Source: Ampelomyces quisqualis
Lineage: Eukaryota > Ascomycota > Dothideomycetes > Pleosporales > Phaeosphaeriaceae
DNA: 64,000 nucleotides
Assembly (NCBI GenBank): GCA_018398575.1
Contig: JAGTXZ010000014.1
Location: 1,860,001 to 1,924,000, forward strand
Reading direction: 5' to 3'
Position numbers and translations under genes: made by a program. Shown here piece by piece: positions 44,470-57,606 of the stretch. The notes beneath the pieces were generated by a model, which did no database searches, had not been told where the DNA came from, and saw only the letters and a program-made list of their open reading frames with translations. The stretch's first letter is position 1; each line of letters begins with the position of its first letter.

Positions 44470-45474
44470 CTCCACTGGGCGCGGGGGGGGGGTGAGCCTC
44501 GAAACCTACGTCAATAATGGGCGAGAGGCTGAGGGAGGCTGCTCGGCAGTGTGCACTGTGTACTCCGTACTCCTGGCACGGCTGCAGCATATACGGCGTA
44601 CTCGGTACGTACGGATACTGAGGAAGCGGTGCGCGTGGGGATCAGGATGGATAGGGGAGCGGCGTTTCATCGTCGGGCTGCACACCTAGTACGGTAGTAC
44701 CTAGTCCCGACTCCCTAGTACCTACAATGCATCCATCTGCCACGTGACGCTGGGCAACACCGACACCGACGGCCACTGGGACAGACGATTCACGCCCGCC
44801 GCCAGTTTGCGGCGTGCGCAGCTGTTTGCAGCTCGCCGCCCGGCCCTGCCCTGTCCCCTCCCCCGCCTGCAACAGCTCCGTCGCTGCTCAGCGTCGACCA
44901 GCGCCGGCCTGACTCGAGCGCCGACCTGCCTGGTGTTTGCAGCGCGCCTTGTCGCACCACACCTGCTGCTGTTTTGGTGTGCGTTTAGCCCTCGGCACGT
45001 GTGGTTGTTTCCTCTGTCGGCAGCAGCAGACAGGCCACGCCCAATAACGGCACGGTCCTTGGACACCAACCTAGTACCAGCACGCAAACCACCAGCAGCG
45101 CGCATCATGGGCAGCCACCTCACCGCTCCTTGTGTCCTCACCTTTGCGATCGGCGCGGTCGGGTAGCCATGCACGCGCCACCGCAGTACGCTTGGTTGTG
45201 TACCTCGTAGGCCTGTACCTACTAGCTGGCTGGCTGCTGCTGAGCAAACTCCGTACACGGATAGTGATGATTAGATGGCGTCTGATCTCCACACGCCTCA
45301 AAGCCTTATTACTCCGTATCCGTACATACTGTGACCGAGGCCCGCCTGCCGCTAGCCGCAGGCGGTATTTCGACGAGCACGGGCCTTCAACGCGCAGGCG
45401 GAACCGACGACAACCACATGTCGCGGCCGGCTGCATGACCACGACAACAAACGTCTCGACACGTCTCGCCGCTT

Positions 45475-45506
45475 CATCCACCACATCCACCACATCCACC
45501 ACATCC
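45475..45506. repeat. 9-bp minisatellite, CATCCACCA x3.5
   Basis: Three perfect copies of CATCCACCA and a partial fourth, about 200 bp upstream of the F-box/WD40 start. Confidence 0.75.
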
Positions 45507-45700
45507 TGCACTCTCATACACGCTCCCATGAGCCGATAACGCGCCGCATCGCAGCTCCCGCATGGCGTGATTCCCATACTCGGTACCCACCAGGCAACAT
45601 CGTGCACGCCGCCTCCACGTCTTGTCACGGTCGCCGCCGTACCATATCACAACACACACACATCTAACGTTCCCCTCTGAACCGTTGTGCGCCTGCAACC

Positions 45701-48466
45701 ATGGTAGGCCCACTCGGCAACTCAGCTGCCCAGTTTTCGGGGCCGCCCTACATGCATCCATTTCGCCCCGCATCCTCCATGAGCGCAAACCGCTTCGATG
45801 AGGGTTACTCGGAAGATACAAGAAGCCAGAGTGGGAGCGACATGGCCTCGAGGAGCGACTTTAGGTTGGCTGACGATGGAATCCAGCCCGACTCTTCCTT
45901 CAACCTGCCCGATTGGGTCATGGCTCTGAGTGAAGGCGAGAGAAGTGGTAAATTGCATGGTCAACATGCTGCAACGTAACTCTAATTCCTTCTAGAATTC
46001 GCATACGCCATCCTAAGGTCATTACGAACCTCGTCGATAGCAGACATAGTCGAGAAGCTAAATCCACTCCTCCACCTCGATCCCGTACTACATCTTCCGC
46101 CAGAGATGACGTTCCAGATTCTCTCGTATCTGGACCCAGAGACTCTGCTGCGCTCTTCGACTCTCTCCCAAGCATGGAGGGCCCGCGTTCTGGACAGCCC
46201 GCTATGGAAACTTCTGTTCCGATTGGAAGGCTGGAACAGCAACTTTCAACAGGTCCGCGCCTACGAGCATGCTGAGAAGCAGAAGCGTATAGAGGGCAGA
46301 GAGAAGGAGCGTAAGACGCGACCGAGAGCTCCCGAAGACATGGACTACGACAAGCCTTCGAGCAAGAAGCGTGTGCGAGAGCGACAATTATTTGGTGACG
46401 GGCCATCGTCTGAGAATAGCATAAACGATAAGCTGGAGCCCTTGTCGATTGGCGGAGCTATGGGAGGTAGCTCCTCTTGGCGAGAACAGCATGGCCTTGT
46501 TGAAGCGGATAACAGCCCCTCGATCAAGCCAGAGGACCAGATGAAAGGCCTCTCCTTTGATAACGCCTCTCCTCTACAGTTATCCACCGACTTGCAACAG
46601 CATCGTAAGTCGAATACCACCGACGAGACCGCGAGTTCTCGCCCCAGCACATTCGCAGTACCTGTACAGCCAGCGCTGTGGCTCCCTGGCTCAGAACCGA
46701 AAATCAACTGGCAGTACCTATACAAGCAAAAAAAGCGACTTGAAGATAATTGGAATGCTGGAAGATACTCAAACTTTCAACTACCGCATCCCAACCATCC
46801 GGACGAAGCACATACAGAATGTGTGTACACGATTCAATATTCAGGCAAATTCTTGGTCAGTGGCAGTAGAGATAGAACGATCCGAGTCTGGAATCTCGAT
46901 ACTCAGCGCCTGATACACAAACCTCTCGTGGGCCACATGGCATCAGTTCTATGTTTGCAGTTTGACGAACGACCCGAGCAGGACATCATAATATCGGGAG
47001 GCTCTGATTGCAAAATTATCCTATGGCAGTTCTCTACCGGACGCATTGTCAAGGAAATCGAAAAGGCACATTCCGAATCTGTCTTGAACCTGAAATTCGA
47101 TGATCGTTACCTGGTCACTTGCTCAAAAGATAAAACCATCAAAGTGTGGAATCGCCAGTCGATTATGCCCACAGATGACACTTATCCCTCATCCACCCTG
47201 CGGTCTGGCGCCAAATTTCCATCCTACATTATCAACATGCAAGACCAGGTCGAGAGCCAACATCTTTATTACAAGCCGCTGGTTCCTTACAGTCTCATTA
47301 TGACTCTAGAAGGCCATGGCGCAGCTGTGAATGCTATACAGATTCTAGAGGGTAACATCGTGTCTGCGTCGGGGGACCGAAGCGTCAAAGTGTGGAACGT
47401 TCGGACTGGCGCTTGCATACGGACCTTTTCGGGGCACAGCAAGGGCATCGCCTGTGTCCAATTCGATGGACGGCGGATTGTGAGCGGCAGCTCCGACGAG
47501 ACTGTACGCATATTTGATCAAGCGACAGGCGCTGAAGTGGCGTGCTTGCAGGGACACAGCAACCTCGTCCGCACTGTGCAGGCTCAATTCGGAGATCTTC
47601 CCGGTAACGAAGAAGAACTCGAAGCCCAGGCACGTGCGGTAGATCGCAATTTCTTCGAGGCACAGCACAGGGGCCTCGTATCTAATGTGTTTACCAAGAA
47701 TCAACGGCGAGCACGGAACGCTGGCTCCAAGGATCCGAAGTCTATTCTTGCATATGGTGCAAAGCTGCCTCCCGGAGGCGGCGGGAGCAAATGGGCCCGC
47801 ATTGTTTCCGGGTCCTACGACGAGACAGTCATCATCTGGAAGAGAGGACCAGACGGAGCCTGGGAAAAGTCTCAGACGCTACGCCAGAACGAAGCTGTGA
47901 AGAATGCTGGAGGTCGGCCTCGAAGGCCGGCCGTAGTGCCACAACCGGCCGTAGCCCAGGCCAACCAGGCGCAACCGCAGAACCAGCAGCAAGAAGCCCA
48001 AGGCGCACCTCAAAACAACTTTCAGGCTCTTGCCCAACAAGCGCAGGCCCAAGCGCAAGCAGCCCACAACTTGGCTCAGCAGGCTCAAGCGCTACATGCA
48101 GCATCGCAAGCTGTACAAACTACCACAAATGCCCCAGCCATGGCAACATCAGCTAATGCAACTGCAACAGCGACCGCCGCAGCTCAAGCGGCAGTAAACC
48201 CAGGACAGTCAGCAGGAGCTGCACAGCAAGGTGCCGGAGCCAATGCAGGACTACATCATCACCACCACGGGCACCATCACCACCACCCACATCCCCTTGC
48301 GGGACCCTTGAACAACCAAGGTACGAATTCGCGCGTATTCAAGCTCCAATTCGATGCACGAAGAATTATATGCTGTAGCCAGGATCCCACAATTGTTGGC
48401 TGGGACTTTGCTCAGAACGACAAGGACATTATCCTTGCCAGCCAATTCTTCAGTGACTCATTTTGA
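45701..48466 (+). CDS. F-box/WD40 SCF substrate receptor, FWD-1/beta-TrCP-like
   Basis: Two exons, 45701-45947 and 45996-48466, intron 48 nt, 905 residues. After a Ser-rich start comes LPDWVMALSEGERSEFAYA, a block shared with Neurospora FWD-1, then the F-box (VLHLPPEMTFQILSYLDPET, about residues 110-158). After a charged linker the WD40 propeller begins near residue 350: KFLVSGSRDRTIRVWNL, IIISGGSDCKIILWQF, RYLVTCSKDKTIKVWN, NIVSASGDRSVKVWNV, RIVSGSSDETVRIFDQ and ARIVSGSYDETVIIWKR. The final blade (RRIICCSQDPTIVGWDF) is separated by about 170 residues rich in Gln, Ala and His, including two runs of five His. FWD-1 directs ubiquitination of phosphorylated FREQUENCY in Neurospora; beta-TrCP relatives read phosphodegrons. 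The match to FWD-1 is by motif memory, so no symbol is given. Confidence 0.87.
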
Positions 48467-50246
48467 GGAAGGAGTTTGGAACACTGAGGCGTTTGCTATA
48501 TGCTTTCTTTATCATCGCGCATGGAATTTGCGTGTGGAGTCTTTTGCTCTACTTGTTTTCGTGTAGCTCTAATCAAGATTCAACGGCCTGTTTTGAGGAA
48601 ACGAATGAGGCATACACGAACCCGCAAGGACGTTTTTTTATTCATTTTGGCAAGCATTCGCGCTGCTTGAAGTAACGAGTTTGTTTTCTTCATGTTTTCG
48701 TCACGTTCTTCTGCACTCATCAAGCGTACCAGTTCAGAGTCGTTGGAGCCCGTTGCAGGTGTCACTCTGTTCACATGGCAATCAGCTCGGTACATGGCGC
48801 TTACCATCCCATCATCTGCACGTGCCACGTGGCCGGCGCCGGGCGTCAGTCGACCCGAATCCACCACCTACCCATGGCGAGACCGTGCGCTTGTTCTAGC
48901 CCTGCAATCCGGACGTAGGTACGGAGTACATACCGAGTCGGACTCGTTCAGTCGTTTACACATGGATAGTACAAACGTTACCGCTCAGCGGGCGACAGCA
49001 ATGTAATAGTTGTGTGACTGCGCCGTTGCCTACCTTGTTGTGCGACGCTGACTGTGCGCCCAGGGGGGTTATACGCATTCCGTACGTGTTGCGTGCAGCG
49101 CAGCGTCCCGTGCGGCGTGGGGTGGGCTAGTGTCAGCGCCCCTCAGGTGTAACCACGGATGCGTTGGGCGAAGTGCGGTGCTGCGTGTGAGCTGGGAAAT
49201 AGATTTGTTCTGAAAGGATAGTGAGTGGGGGTTTTTTTCTGTGGCGGGCGAGTATAGTGGTGAGTCGGCGATGCACACGACTTGGATCCATCCCAGACTT
49301 GGCGTGTAGATTGGAGATGAGCAGCCGAGTCATGGTGGGTCGAGATGGGAGGTATACAGTACTTTGACATTTGCATGCATGTTTTGCCGGGACAAAACGG
49401 TAGGGCTGAGGGGCGTCGGGTCCCGGAATCTCGAGACATCCGCGCGGGAGGACGTTGTTGCCCACCCCTCCAAGACTGCCGCCAAGCCCAAATTAGCCAT
49501 CCATCTCAAGGGATTCCAGCCCTACCGAGTACATTCACATGTCGTTAGACCCCAGTCAAGAAACTCTATGATTTCTCAAGCACCTCTCTGCGCACTTTGT
49601 CAAAAAAAAAATTGACTGCAATTACCTTGGTGTAAGTAAAATATCGAGTTGTGGGGGTGGGCAATACGTCTCCCTCCTCCCCCGCTAGATATAACAATAG
49701 GTGTCAGATATTGTATAATCGGTCTCTATATCATCACTGTTGTAATGGTTCTTAGTAAAAGGAGGCTGGCCACAAAGGTCGCCTGAAAATGTCGCTGTGC
49801 TATACAAACTCTGGGCCACACTTGAAAGATATCGTTGTAGTAGTCTAGATACTGTCTAAGGCGTTTCGTCCGAAGATGGGGCCAAGCCATTGTTGGTGTC
49901 AGCAGCGGACGAACACAGGCGCACCAGGACAAAGCCGAAAACGGTGAAGGGCGCCCTCGGTACCGTATACAGCGTATCCGCCACAGCTGCAACTGCAAGC
50001 GAGGTGACAGGTCCAGCGCCCGGGACTGCAGCAAACCCGCCCCCGTTCGACGCAGGCCAAGACGCCTGTCCGCCGTCTTAGGGGTCCAAGTCCTTCCTGC
50101 ATCCCCTTGTTTAAAGCCTTTTGCACTTGCACTTCTTTTGCCTGTTGTACTACTATTTAATTCCTCCTTTGCTTCTTCTACTTACCGTCTGGCTGGGACG
50201 GTACGGCGGACCCTGCGACCCACTGGCCATCGCCGATTCGCCCAGC
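48467..50246. other. Intergenic and ABC-transporter promoter/leader (1.8 kb)
   Basis: This lies between tandem genes. An A run sits near 49606-49616. ORFs 48692-49006 and 49133-49465 show no family resemblance. The ABC frame is open from 50121 but its first ATG is 50247; the preceding CT-rich stretch (50130-50190) looks like a fungal leader. Confidence 0.5.
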
Positions 50247-53200
50247 ATGAACCTCAATCCTGCCGGTGGCAACCTCATGCACAACCACGACAGCTCCGTT
50301 ACCTCGGGTGGTGTCCCGAGTCTCGACATGGCCGCCCGCCGTGCTTCCCAGGCTCAGTTCCACGACGACAATCGCGACCATTCCGACTCGGATGCATCCA
50401 CAATAGCCGCCACTACCGAGGGTTCGCCCCACCCTCAAAGACACCACCATGTCGACAACAAACAGTCCGACCAAACCGCAAACGACGACATGGAAGCCAC
50501 TCAAGAGACAGCACGGAGAGAAGAAGCTGTCCACCAGCTTGCCAGGAAGTACACCAGCCAAAGCCACTGCTCGACTGCAAACCAAAACCCCTTCGATGCG
50601 CCTGCCGGTTCGGCTCTGGATCCCAATGGCGACAACTTCAACGCACGTGCCTGGACCAAGGCCATGCTCAACCTGCAGCTCGAGGACGAGAAGACAGGCC
50701 CCACACGGACAGCTGGTGTTTCCTTCAACAACCTCAACGTGCACGGATTTGGTGCCGACACTGACTACCAGAAGAGTGTGGGTAACGTCTGGCTCGAGGG
50801 ACCTGGATTGTTCAAGAGATTGAGGGGTGATAAGGGTCGCAAGATTGACATTCTTCAGAACCTCGATGGACTCGTTGAGGCTGGCGAGATGTTGGTCGTC
50901 TTGGGTCCGCCCGGCTCCGGATGTTCAACCTTCTTGAAGACAATCACTGGAGAGACGCACGGCTTCTTTGTCGATGAAGCCTCGCATCTCAACTACCAGG
51001 GTGTCAGCCCCGAGCTTATGAACAGGAACTACCGTGGAGAAGCCATATACACGGCCGAAGTCGATGTTCACTTCCCAGCCATGACGGTTGGTGAGACTCT
51101 GTACTTTGCTGCTCAGGCTCGTCGCCCGCGCAACATCCCAGGTGGTGTTAGTGTGAAGCAATACGCCGAGCATCAGCGTGACGTTATCATGGCCTTGTAA
51201 GTCTCACCCCGTGAAACACTCCTACAGCGCTGACTGTGTCTTCAAGGTACGGTATCTCGCACACTATCAACACTCGCGTGGGTAACGATTTCCTCCGTGG
51301 TGTTTCCGGTGGAGAGCGTAAGCGTGTGACCATCGCCGAAGCATCGCTCAGCCGAGCTCCTCTCCAGGCATGGGACAACTCCACCCGTGGTCTCGATTCC
51401 GCCAACGCCATTGAGTTCGTCAAGACGCTTCGCATGGAGACCGAGATCAACGGTACCACGGCTTGCGTTGCCATCTACCAAGCACCACAAGCTGCCTACG
51501 ATTTCTTCGACAAGGCACTAGTACTTTACGAGGGTCGACAAATCTACTTTGGGAGGACCACAGATGCAAAGCAGTACTTTGTCAACATGGGCTTCGAGTG
51601 CCCTGCCCGTCAAACGGATGCTGATTTCCTTACCTCCATGACGAGCGCACTCGAGCGTGTGGTCCGCTCAGGATGGGAAGACCGCGTTCCTCGCACACCA
51701 GATGAGTTTGCACAGCGGTGGAAGGACTCAGCCGAGCGTGCTGCTCTCCTCAACCAGATCGAAGCATACGAGCAGAAGTACCCGCTTGGTGGTGGTCATG
51801 CTCAGAAGTTTGCCGAGTCGCGCAAGGCCCAACAAGCGCGTGGTCAGCGTGAAAAGTCGCCGTACACTCTCTCCTACATGCAACAAATCAAGCTTTGCCT
51901 GTGGAGGGGTTTTGTTCGATTGAAGGCTGATCCAAGTATCACCCTCTCGCAACTCATTGCCAACTCAATCATGGCCCTGATCATCTCTTCGGTATTCTAC
52001 AACCTCCCGTCCACGACATCAAGTTTCTACCTTCGGTCTGCTCTGCTCTTCTTCGCCATTCTGATGAACGCCTTCGGTTCCGCGCTCGAGATCCTAACAC
52101 TCTACGCCCAACGTCCTATTGTCGAAAAGCACTCTCGATACGCGCTTTACCACCCATCTGCCGAAGCCTTCGCCAGCATGTTGACGGATATGCCCTACAA
52201 AATTCTCAATGCAATCACCTTCAACCTGGTGCTCTACTTCATGACCAATCTCCGCCGCGAACCAGGAAACTTCTTCTTCTTTGTCCTCATCTCCTTCACA
52301 CTTACATTGGTCATGTCCATGTTCTTCCGCTCCATCGCTGCACTGTCCCGATCGCTTGTCCAGGCTTTGGCACCCGCCGCCATCCTCATTCTCGGTCTCG
52401 TCATGTACACTGGTTTTACGATCCCCCCCACCTACATGCTGGGATGGTCGAAATGGATCCGCTACGTCAACCCCGTCAGTTATGGTTTCGAGTCGCTCAT
52501 GATAAACGAGTTTCATAAACGAGACTTTACCTGCGACCAGTTCGTCCCAACTGGCCCGGATTACCAGGGTGTTGGTGGTTTGAACCAGGCTTGCATGGGT
52601 ACCGGGTCTGTTCCAGGTCAGCCATACATCAACGGTGATGCGTACATCTCCCTGTCCTTCAATTATCAGGCATCCCACAAGTGGCGCAATTTCGGTATCC
52701 TTTGGGTTTTCTGCTTCGGTCTCATGTGTGTCTACCTCGTCGCGACCGAGTACATCACTGCCACCAAGTCGAAGGGTGAAGTGCTTGTTTTCCGTCGTGG
52801 CCACAAGATTCCCAAGACCGATTCCTCTGATGACCTCGAGGGTGCTGCTGCCGGCCGCACTGTGTCTACCCAGTATGACAACTCGGGCGACAAAATCGCC
52901 ATTATCGAACGCCAGACTGCCATCTTCCAGTGGGAGGACGTCTGTTACGACATCAAGATCAAGAAGGAAGAGCGACGCATTCTCGACCACGTCGACGGCT
53001 GGGTCAAGCCTGGTACTCTGACTGCCCTCATGGGTGTCTCTGGTGCTGGTAAGACTACTCTCTTGGACTGCTTGGCTACCCGTACAACCATGGGGGTTAT
53101 TACTGGTGAAATGCTTGTGGATGGCCAACCTCGCGACGATTCTTTCCAGCGCAAGACTGGTTACGCACAGCAACAGGATCTCCACTTGTCTACTTCTACT

Positions 53201-55124
53201 GTCCGTGAAGCTTTGACCTTCTCTGCACTTCTCCGCCAGCCTGCCCACGTCTCTCGCCAGGAGAAGACTGAATATGTCGAGGAGGTTATCAAGCTCCTCG
53301 AGATGACTGAGTACGCTGACGCTGTTGTTGGTGTGCCTGGTGAGGGTCTCAACGTCGAACAGCGCAAGCGTCTTACTATTGGTGTTGAACTTGCTGCCAA
53401 GCCTGCTCTCTTGCTCTTTTTGGATGAACCTACTTCCGGTCTTGACAGTCAAACTTCCTGGGCTATCCTCGATCTCTTGGACAAGCTGAAAAAGAATGGC
53501 CAAGCTATTCTCTGCACTATTCACCAGCCCTCTGCCATGTTATTCCAGCGCTTCGATCGCCTCCTCTTTCTCGCCAAGGGCGGTAAGACTGTCTACTATG
53601 GCGATGTCGGCGAGAACTCAAAGATCCTTGTTGACTACTTTGTTCGCAACGGAGGTCCTCCTTGCCCGCCATCTGCCAATCCTGCTGAGTGGATGTTGGA
53701 AGTCATTGGAGCAGCACCTGGTTCTCACACTGATATTGACTGGAACCAGACTTGGCGCAACTCTGCCGAGTATGCTGAGGTCAAACGCCACCTCGCTGAG
53801 CTCAAATCTGAGCGCGGCCAAGCTGAGGCGCTCCAGCGCACCCAGTCCGTTCAGAAGCGTGAGGATAAGGCTGCTTATCGCGAGTTTGCTGCTCCATTCG
53901 GTGAGCAGCTCTGGGCAACGACTGTCCGTGTCTTCCAGCAATACTGGCGCACCCCTTCGTATATCTACTCGAAGACCATTCTCTGTGTTTCCTCGGGTAT
54001 CTTTATTGGTTTCTCGCTCTACCAGATGCCCAACACCCAGCAAGGTCTTCAGAACCAGATGTTTGGTATTTTCATGTTGTTGACCATCTTCGGCCAGCTC
54101 GTTCAGCAAATTATGCCTCACTTTGTAACTCAACGCTCTCTGTATGAGGTCCGCGAGCGCCCCAGCAAGACGTACTCTTGGAAAGCATTCATGATCTCCA
54201 ACATTGTTGTCGAACTCCCCTGGAACTCGCTCATGGCTGTCCTCATCTTCTTCTGCTGGTACTACCCCATTGGTCTTTACCGCAACGCCGAACCCACCGA
54301 CGCCGTTGCCCTCCGCGGCTTTCAGCTTTTCCTCTTCGTCTGGATGTTCTTGCTTTTCACCTCGACGTTTACGCACATGGTCATTGCCGGCGTCGAATCG
54401 GCCGAGAACGGTGGCAACATTGCCAACTTGATGTTCTCGCTCTGTTTGATCTTCTGCGGTGTCCTCGCTCAGCCTTCCGACTTTCCTAGATTCTGGATCT
54501 TCATGTACCGTCTCTCTCCATTCACGTACCTCGTTAGCGGTATGTTGTCTGTTGGTCTGGCAAACAGTGAAGTCATCTGCGCCGATCGCGAACTCATCCG
54601 CTTCAACCCTCGCTCTGGCGAGGACTGCGATACCTACATGCAACCCTACCGCAGCCAGTTTGGCGGATATCTCGTCAACGGCACCGCAAGGGAAAACTGC
54701 GAGTTCTGTTCCATCGCGGATACCAATGTATTTTTGAAATCAATCTCATCCGACTACAGCCAGGCATGGCGCAACTTTGGTAAGTCCCCCCTTATACCCA
54801 CTCTCATTGCCACACATTTGCTAACTGGTATGTCTTGCAGGTATCCTATGGGCATACTGCATCTTCAATATCATCGCCGCCCTCGCGCTCTACTGGCTCA
54901 TCCGCATGCCCAAGCCCAAGAAGGCGAAGAAGGGCAAGACCGCCGTCGGCGGACACAAGGGCGCTATCAAAGAAAAGTTCACCGATGAACCGAGCCGCGT
55001 TGGAAGTTCGCTTGGCCACAACGAGAAGGGCACACAGGAAGTTCCTAATGACGCGAGGAGGTACGCTAGTATAACTGGCGACACAACGCCGCCGAGACAG
55101 GAGGTTGTGAGTGAGAAGGTATAG
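50247..55124 (+). CDS. Full-size PDR-type ABC transporter (ABCG), multidrug exporter
   Basis: Three exons, 50247-51196, 51247-54779 and 54841-55124, introns 50 and 61 nt, 1588 residues. The layout is the reverse (NBD-TMD)2 order of fungal pleiotropic drug resistance pumps. NBD1 has the family-typical altered Walker [10 protein letters not shown] (about 220-228) and the signature [11 protein letters not shown]2 has a normal Walker [10 protein letters not shown] (about 913), [13 protein letters not shown] (Walker B) and an altered signature LNVEQRKR. Each TMD has about six helices; the PDR motifs [17 protein letters not shown] and [14 protein letters not shown] lie at the ends of the two halves. 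The N-terminus is Ser/His-rich and the C-terminus Lys-rich. Such pumps sit in the plasma membrane and export azoles, plant defence compounds or toxins using ATP. Codon bias is strong, which suggests high expression. Confidence 0.94.
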
Positions 55125-55927
55125 ATTTTGTTGACGGACTACATCATAATGTTTTCTCTCCCCTTCTCTTTCTTTCTTCGAGTGTTAATTTTTTTTTCGC
55201 TAGAAGAAACAGGTCATACATTACACTGACTGTATTTCAAAATCTCAGACCTAACGCGCTCATCACAGTGCCCCCCTCCCCCCACTTTTTTTTTCCTGTG
55301 TAATATATTAAAGACGTGTTTAGCTTCATGCTTGTGTTCCATGCCCGTGACCTTTGCTCTCATGTCGCTTCTTGCTCGCACTGCTGTGAACCAATCACTC
55401 CCAACACGCACACTCTTCGTCGATAACGGACAGGTCCGACAGGTCCTTGGCCTCGGGCTTTCCAAAGTACGCTATCACACTAGACACGTAAAGCGACGGG
55501 GCCCTTTTTTTTGGGGAGCGTGAAGCAACTTATTCTTTTTGCTGCTGAGGCACTTACTACAGGTGCCATGTTTGGTAGTCATGTAGCCGGCTCGAATGTC
55601 AGGGTGTAGAGTCCGCACCGCTGGGCATCGACATGTGGGGTGCGAAACTTTTGCGATGGATTGAGCCTGGGTTGGAATGTGTTTCTTGATAACACGTTGC
55701 AGCTGGGGGCGCCTGTGCACTGGGTCTGGCGTTTAGCGCGGCGCGATTGGGTGTGGTTGTCTGTGTGGTTCGCATGGCTTGGTCACATGCATGTTGGATA
55801 TTGGGAGATTGAGGCGCTGGTGCGCATGGTGTGGGGGAAGGATACTTTGTTGCCAAATACTGGCACCGCGCAGGGGAAGCACACAGCTCGCGTATGGCAG
55901 TCTGGACTCTGCCGCACACTTTGTCCC
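55125..55927. other. Intergenic between convergent genes, nothing recognised (0.8 kb)
   Basis: Contains T runs near 55185-55197 and 55284-55295 and a C-rich stretch at about 55271-55282. ORFs here have no family resemblance. Confidence 0.5.
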
Positions 55928-57268
55928 TCACAAGCCCCTCTCCCTGCACTCCTTGTCATATACCTTTAGCGCCTCCATCTTCGTGTCCACCAGCGTTTCC
56001 AACTCCCGCTGCTGTTCGTCATCCACCACATCATCTCCTTCTCGATGGAGCGCGCCCCAGTAAATATCATCGACGTCCATGCTCTTGCGCATCCCGTAGT
56101 CGAACCAAACCCGCCCACTTGTCCAGGACTCCCGCATCTGCGTCGAAAGTCTGTGTGGCGTCGGCGGTGATCTCGCCTCGACTTTCTCCAGGGCAGTCAG
56201 AAACTGTTCCAACCGCGGTTGATAGCGCGCGAGAAACTCGGTCATGGTGTCATGTTCCAGCCACATATCCGGACCTTTTAGTAGGAGCCACCAAGGTGGA
56301 TCAGAGGAGAATTGCGCTGGCATTGCATGTGTGAATTCCCAGTCTAGAATGGCGTGGACTTTGAGAGTGAGCGAGTCGGCGAGCATGTTCGATGGCTGCA
56401 AGTCGTCGCAGAAGAGGTTGAATGGGCCGGTGTTGTCGGTGCAGTATTGTGGAATGAGGTGGCGGAAATGCTGGCGGGCCATCTATCTCTTCTTGAGATC
56501 TGTGGGGTCGTTTGCTAGATTACGTTGCATGCGAAGGTGAGTGAGGTTTTCGTCGGATTGGTATTCGAGGAACGCTCTGGTGGTCCGGAATGGTGCGGCG
56601 GGGAAGGTGTCCACGGGATAATTCAAGACACTGACTGCCATTTCGTTAATGTTGTAAGTGAACGGCCTCTCAGTTGCTAGCCACTGACCCGTGTCCGAGC
56701 TTTTAGCTATGGCTCCAATGGCGTCGAAGTCCAGCTGATAAAGTTCAATCAGGAATTCCGCTAGCTGTTCGTAGACGCAGTCCAGTTTGGCATTATCTAT
56801 GTCATCCCTTAGAATCACATTGTCCTCTTCAGACTGCAAGGGTTGCCTCAAGAGGGTGGTGAGCGAAGTACCATCGATATAGTCCATGATGACAAAGGGC
56901 CCAAGACTTCCAGGACTTTCGTCTGTAAAACCCCAGCTAGTTACACGAGGTACAGGGAGTTTCGTCTTTTCCCTCAAATACTCCAAGGCTTGGACCTCGT
57001 TCTTTACCTTTTCTTCTCGTCGAGCGGTCAGTGTGTGGCCTGGTTTTGGGAACCGGATGATGGCCTTTGGACCTCCATCGTTGAAGTGAACGGATATGCA
57101 GAAGTTGAAGGAGCCCTTTAGATACCTATCGAATTCCCCAACAGGACATCCTGCTCGGCGGCTCGATACGAAGGCTACAATTTCTTCTTTCGCGCCAAGG
57201 ACCTTGATCAACCAAGCTCTGCACTCGTCGTCAGCCTCGACTTCGGCGATTTCGTCGTACGCAGTCAT
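55928..57268 (-). pseudogene. Aminoglycoside-phosphotransferase-family kinase, one in-frame stop
   Basis: From ATG 57268 one frame runs to 55928 (446 codons plus stop) and is broken only by TAG at 56483-56485. The N-terminal half holds the nucleotide-binding lobe: CISVHFNDGGPKAIIRFPKPG, a Glu-containing helix (KVKNEVQALEYL) and FVIMDYIDGTSL. After the stop the frame continues with ARQHFRHLIPQ and then the catalytic loop FNLFCDDLQPSNMLAD and metal loop ILDWEF. The stop lies in DLKKR-stop-MARQHF, where relatives usually have KKY-x-AR, so a Tyr codon appears to have become TAG. No intron can remove it. A truncated product would lack catalysis. Relatives phosphorylate small molecules or are uncharacterised kinases. 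A sequencing error in one base is the main alternative. Confidence 0.75.
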
Positions 57269-57606
57269 TGGAGGAATGCCGACAGCTCTACAAGATTTGA
57301 TGTGAAAAGTGAATGATTCAGGGTGAAATTTATCAGTATGTGGTGGCTTGATAGGACGGTGTCGCTGTAAAAGGCAAGCACTGCAGGTTGGGGGCTTTGA
57401 ATTGGCTAAAGACACGCTGTCCTCATTAGGAAATAGCGCTTTTTCAGATGCGGATCGTAACGTGGATCGATTTGCTGAGGGAGTAGATGATACTGAGCAT
57501 CATGAACCAGTATTCATTTCTATCAAGGCAAAAACAACCCCAAAAGCATGCTGTCTGAAACGACGTCCATCGTACCAGAGTATACCATAATACCGCCATA
57601 CCGACT
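57269..57606. other. Short intergenic region, nothing recognised
   Basis: About 340 bp between two minus-strand genes. The phosphotransferase frame is open upstream to 57415 but only from a GTG. Confidence 0.45.

Larger units (their letters stand above)
44378..45700. other. Divergent promoter region between CDC24 (-) and F-box/WD40 gene (+)
   Basis: About 1.3 kb between start codons. It is GC-rich and holds two minisatellites (44438-44469 and 45475-45506). ORFs here are arginine/proline-rich artefacts of composition. Confidence 0.5.

Noticed and set aside
44722..45628. Long overlapping ORFs in the CDC24/F-box divergent interval
   Set aside because: Composition artefacts of GC-rich sequence; Arg/Gly/Val-rich translations in several frames at once.
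50121..50246. Upstream extension of the ABC transporter frame
   Set aside because: It starts at TTG with no ATG and encodes a hydrophobic run unlike PDR N-termini; read here as leader sequence.
52094..53524. 476-codon minus-strand ORF opposite the ABC transporter
   Set aside because: It lies wholly within the coding exon of a clear PDR transporter. Strong codon bias on the plus strand leaves the antisense frame open, and its translation has no family signature.
53618..54643. 341-codon minus-strand ORF opposite the ABC transporter
   Set aside because: Same cause: an antisense shadow of a highly biased gene, with charged low-information translation.
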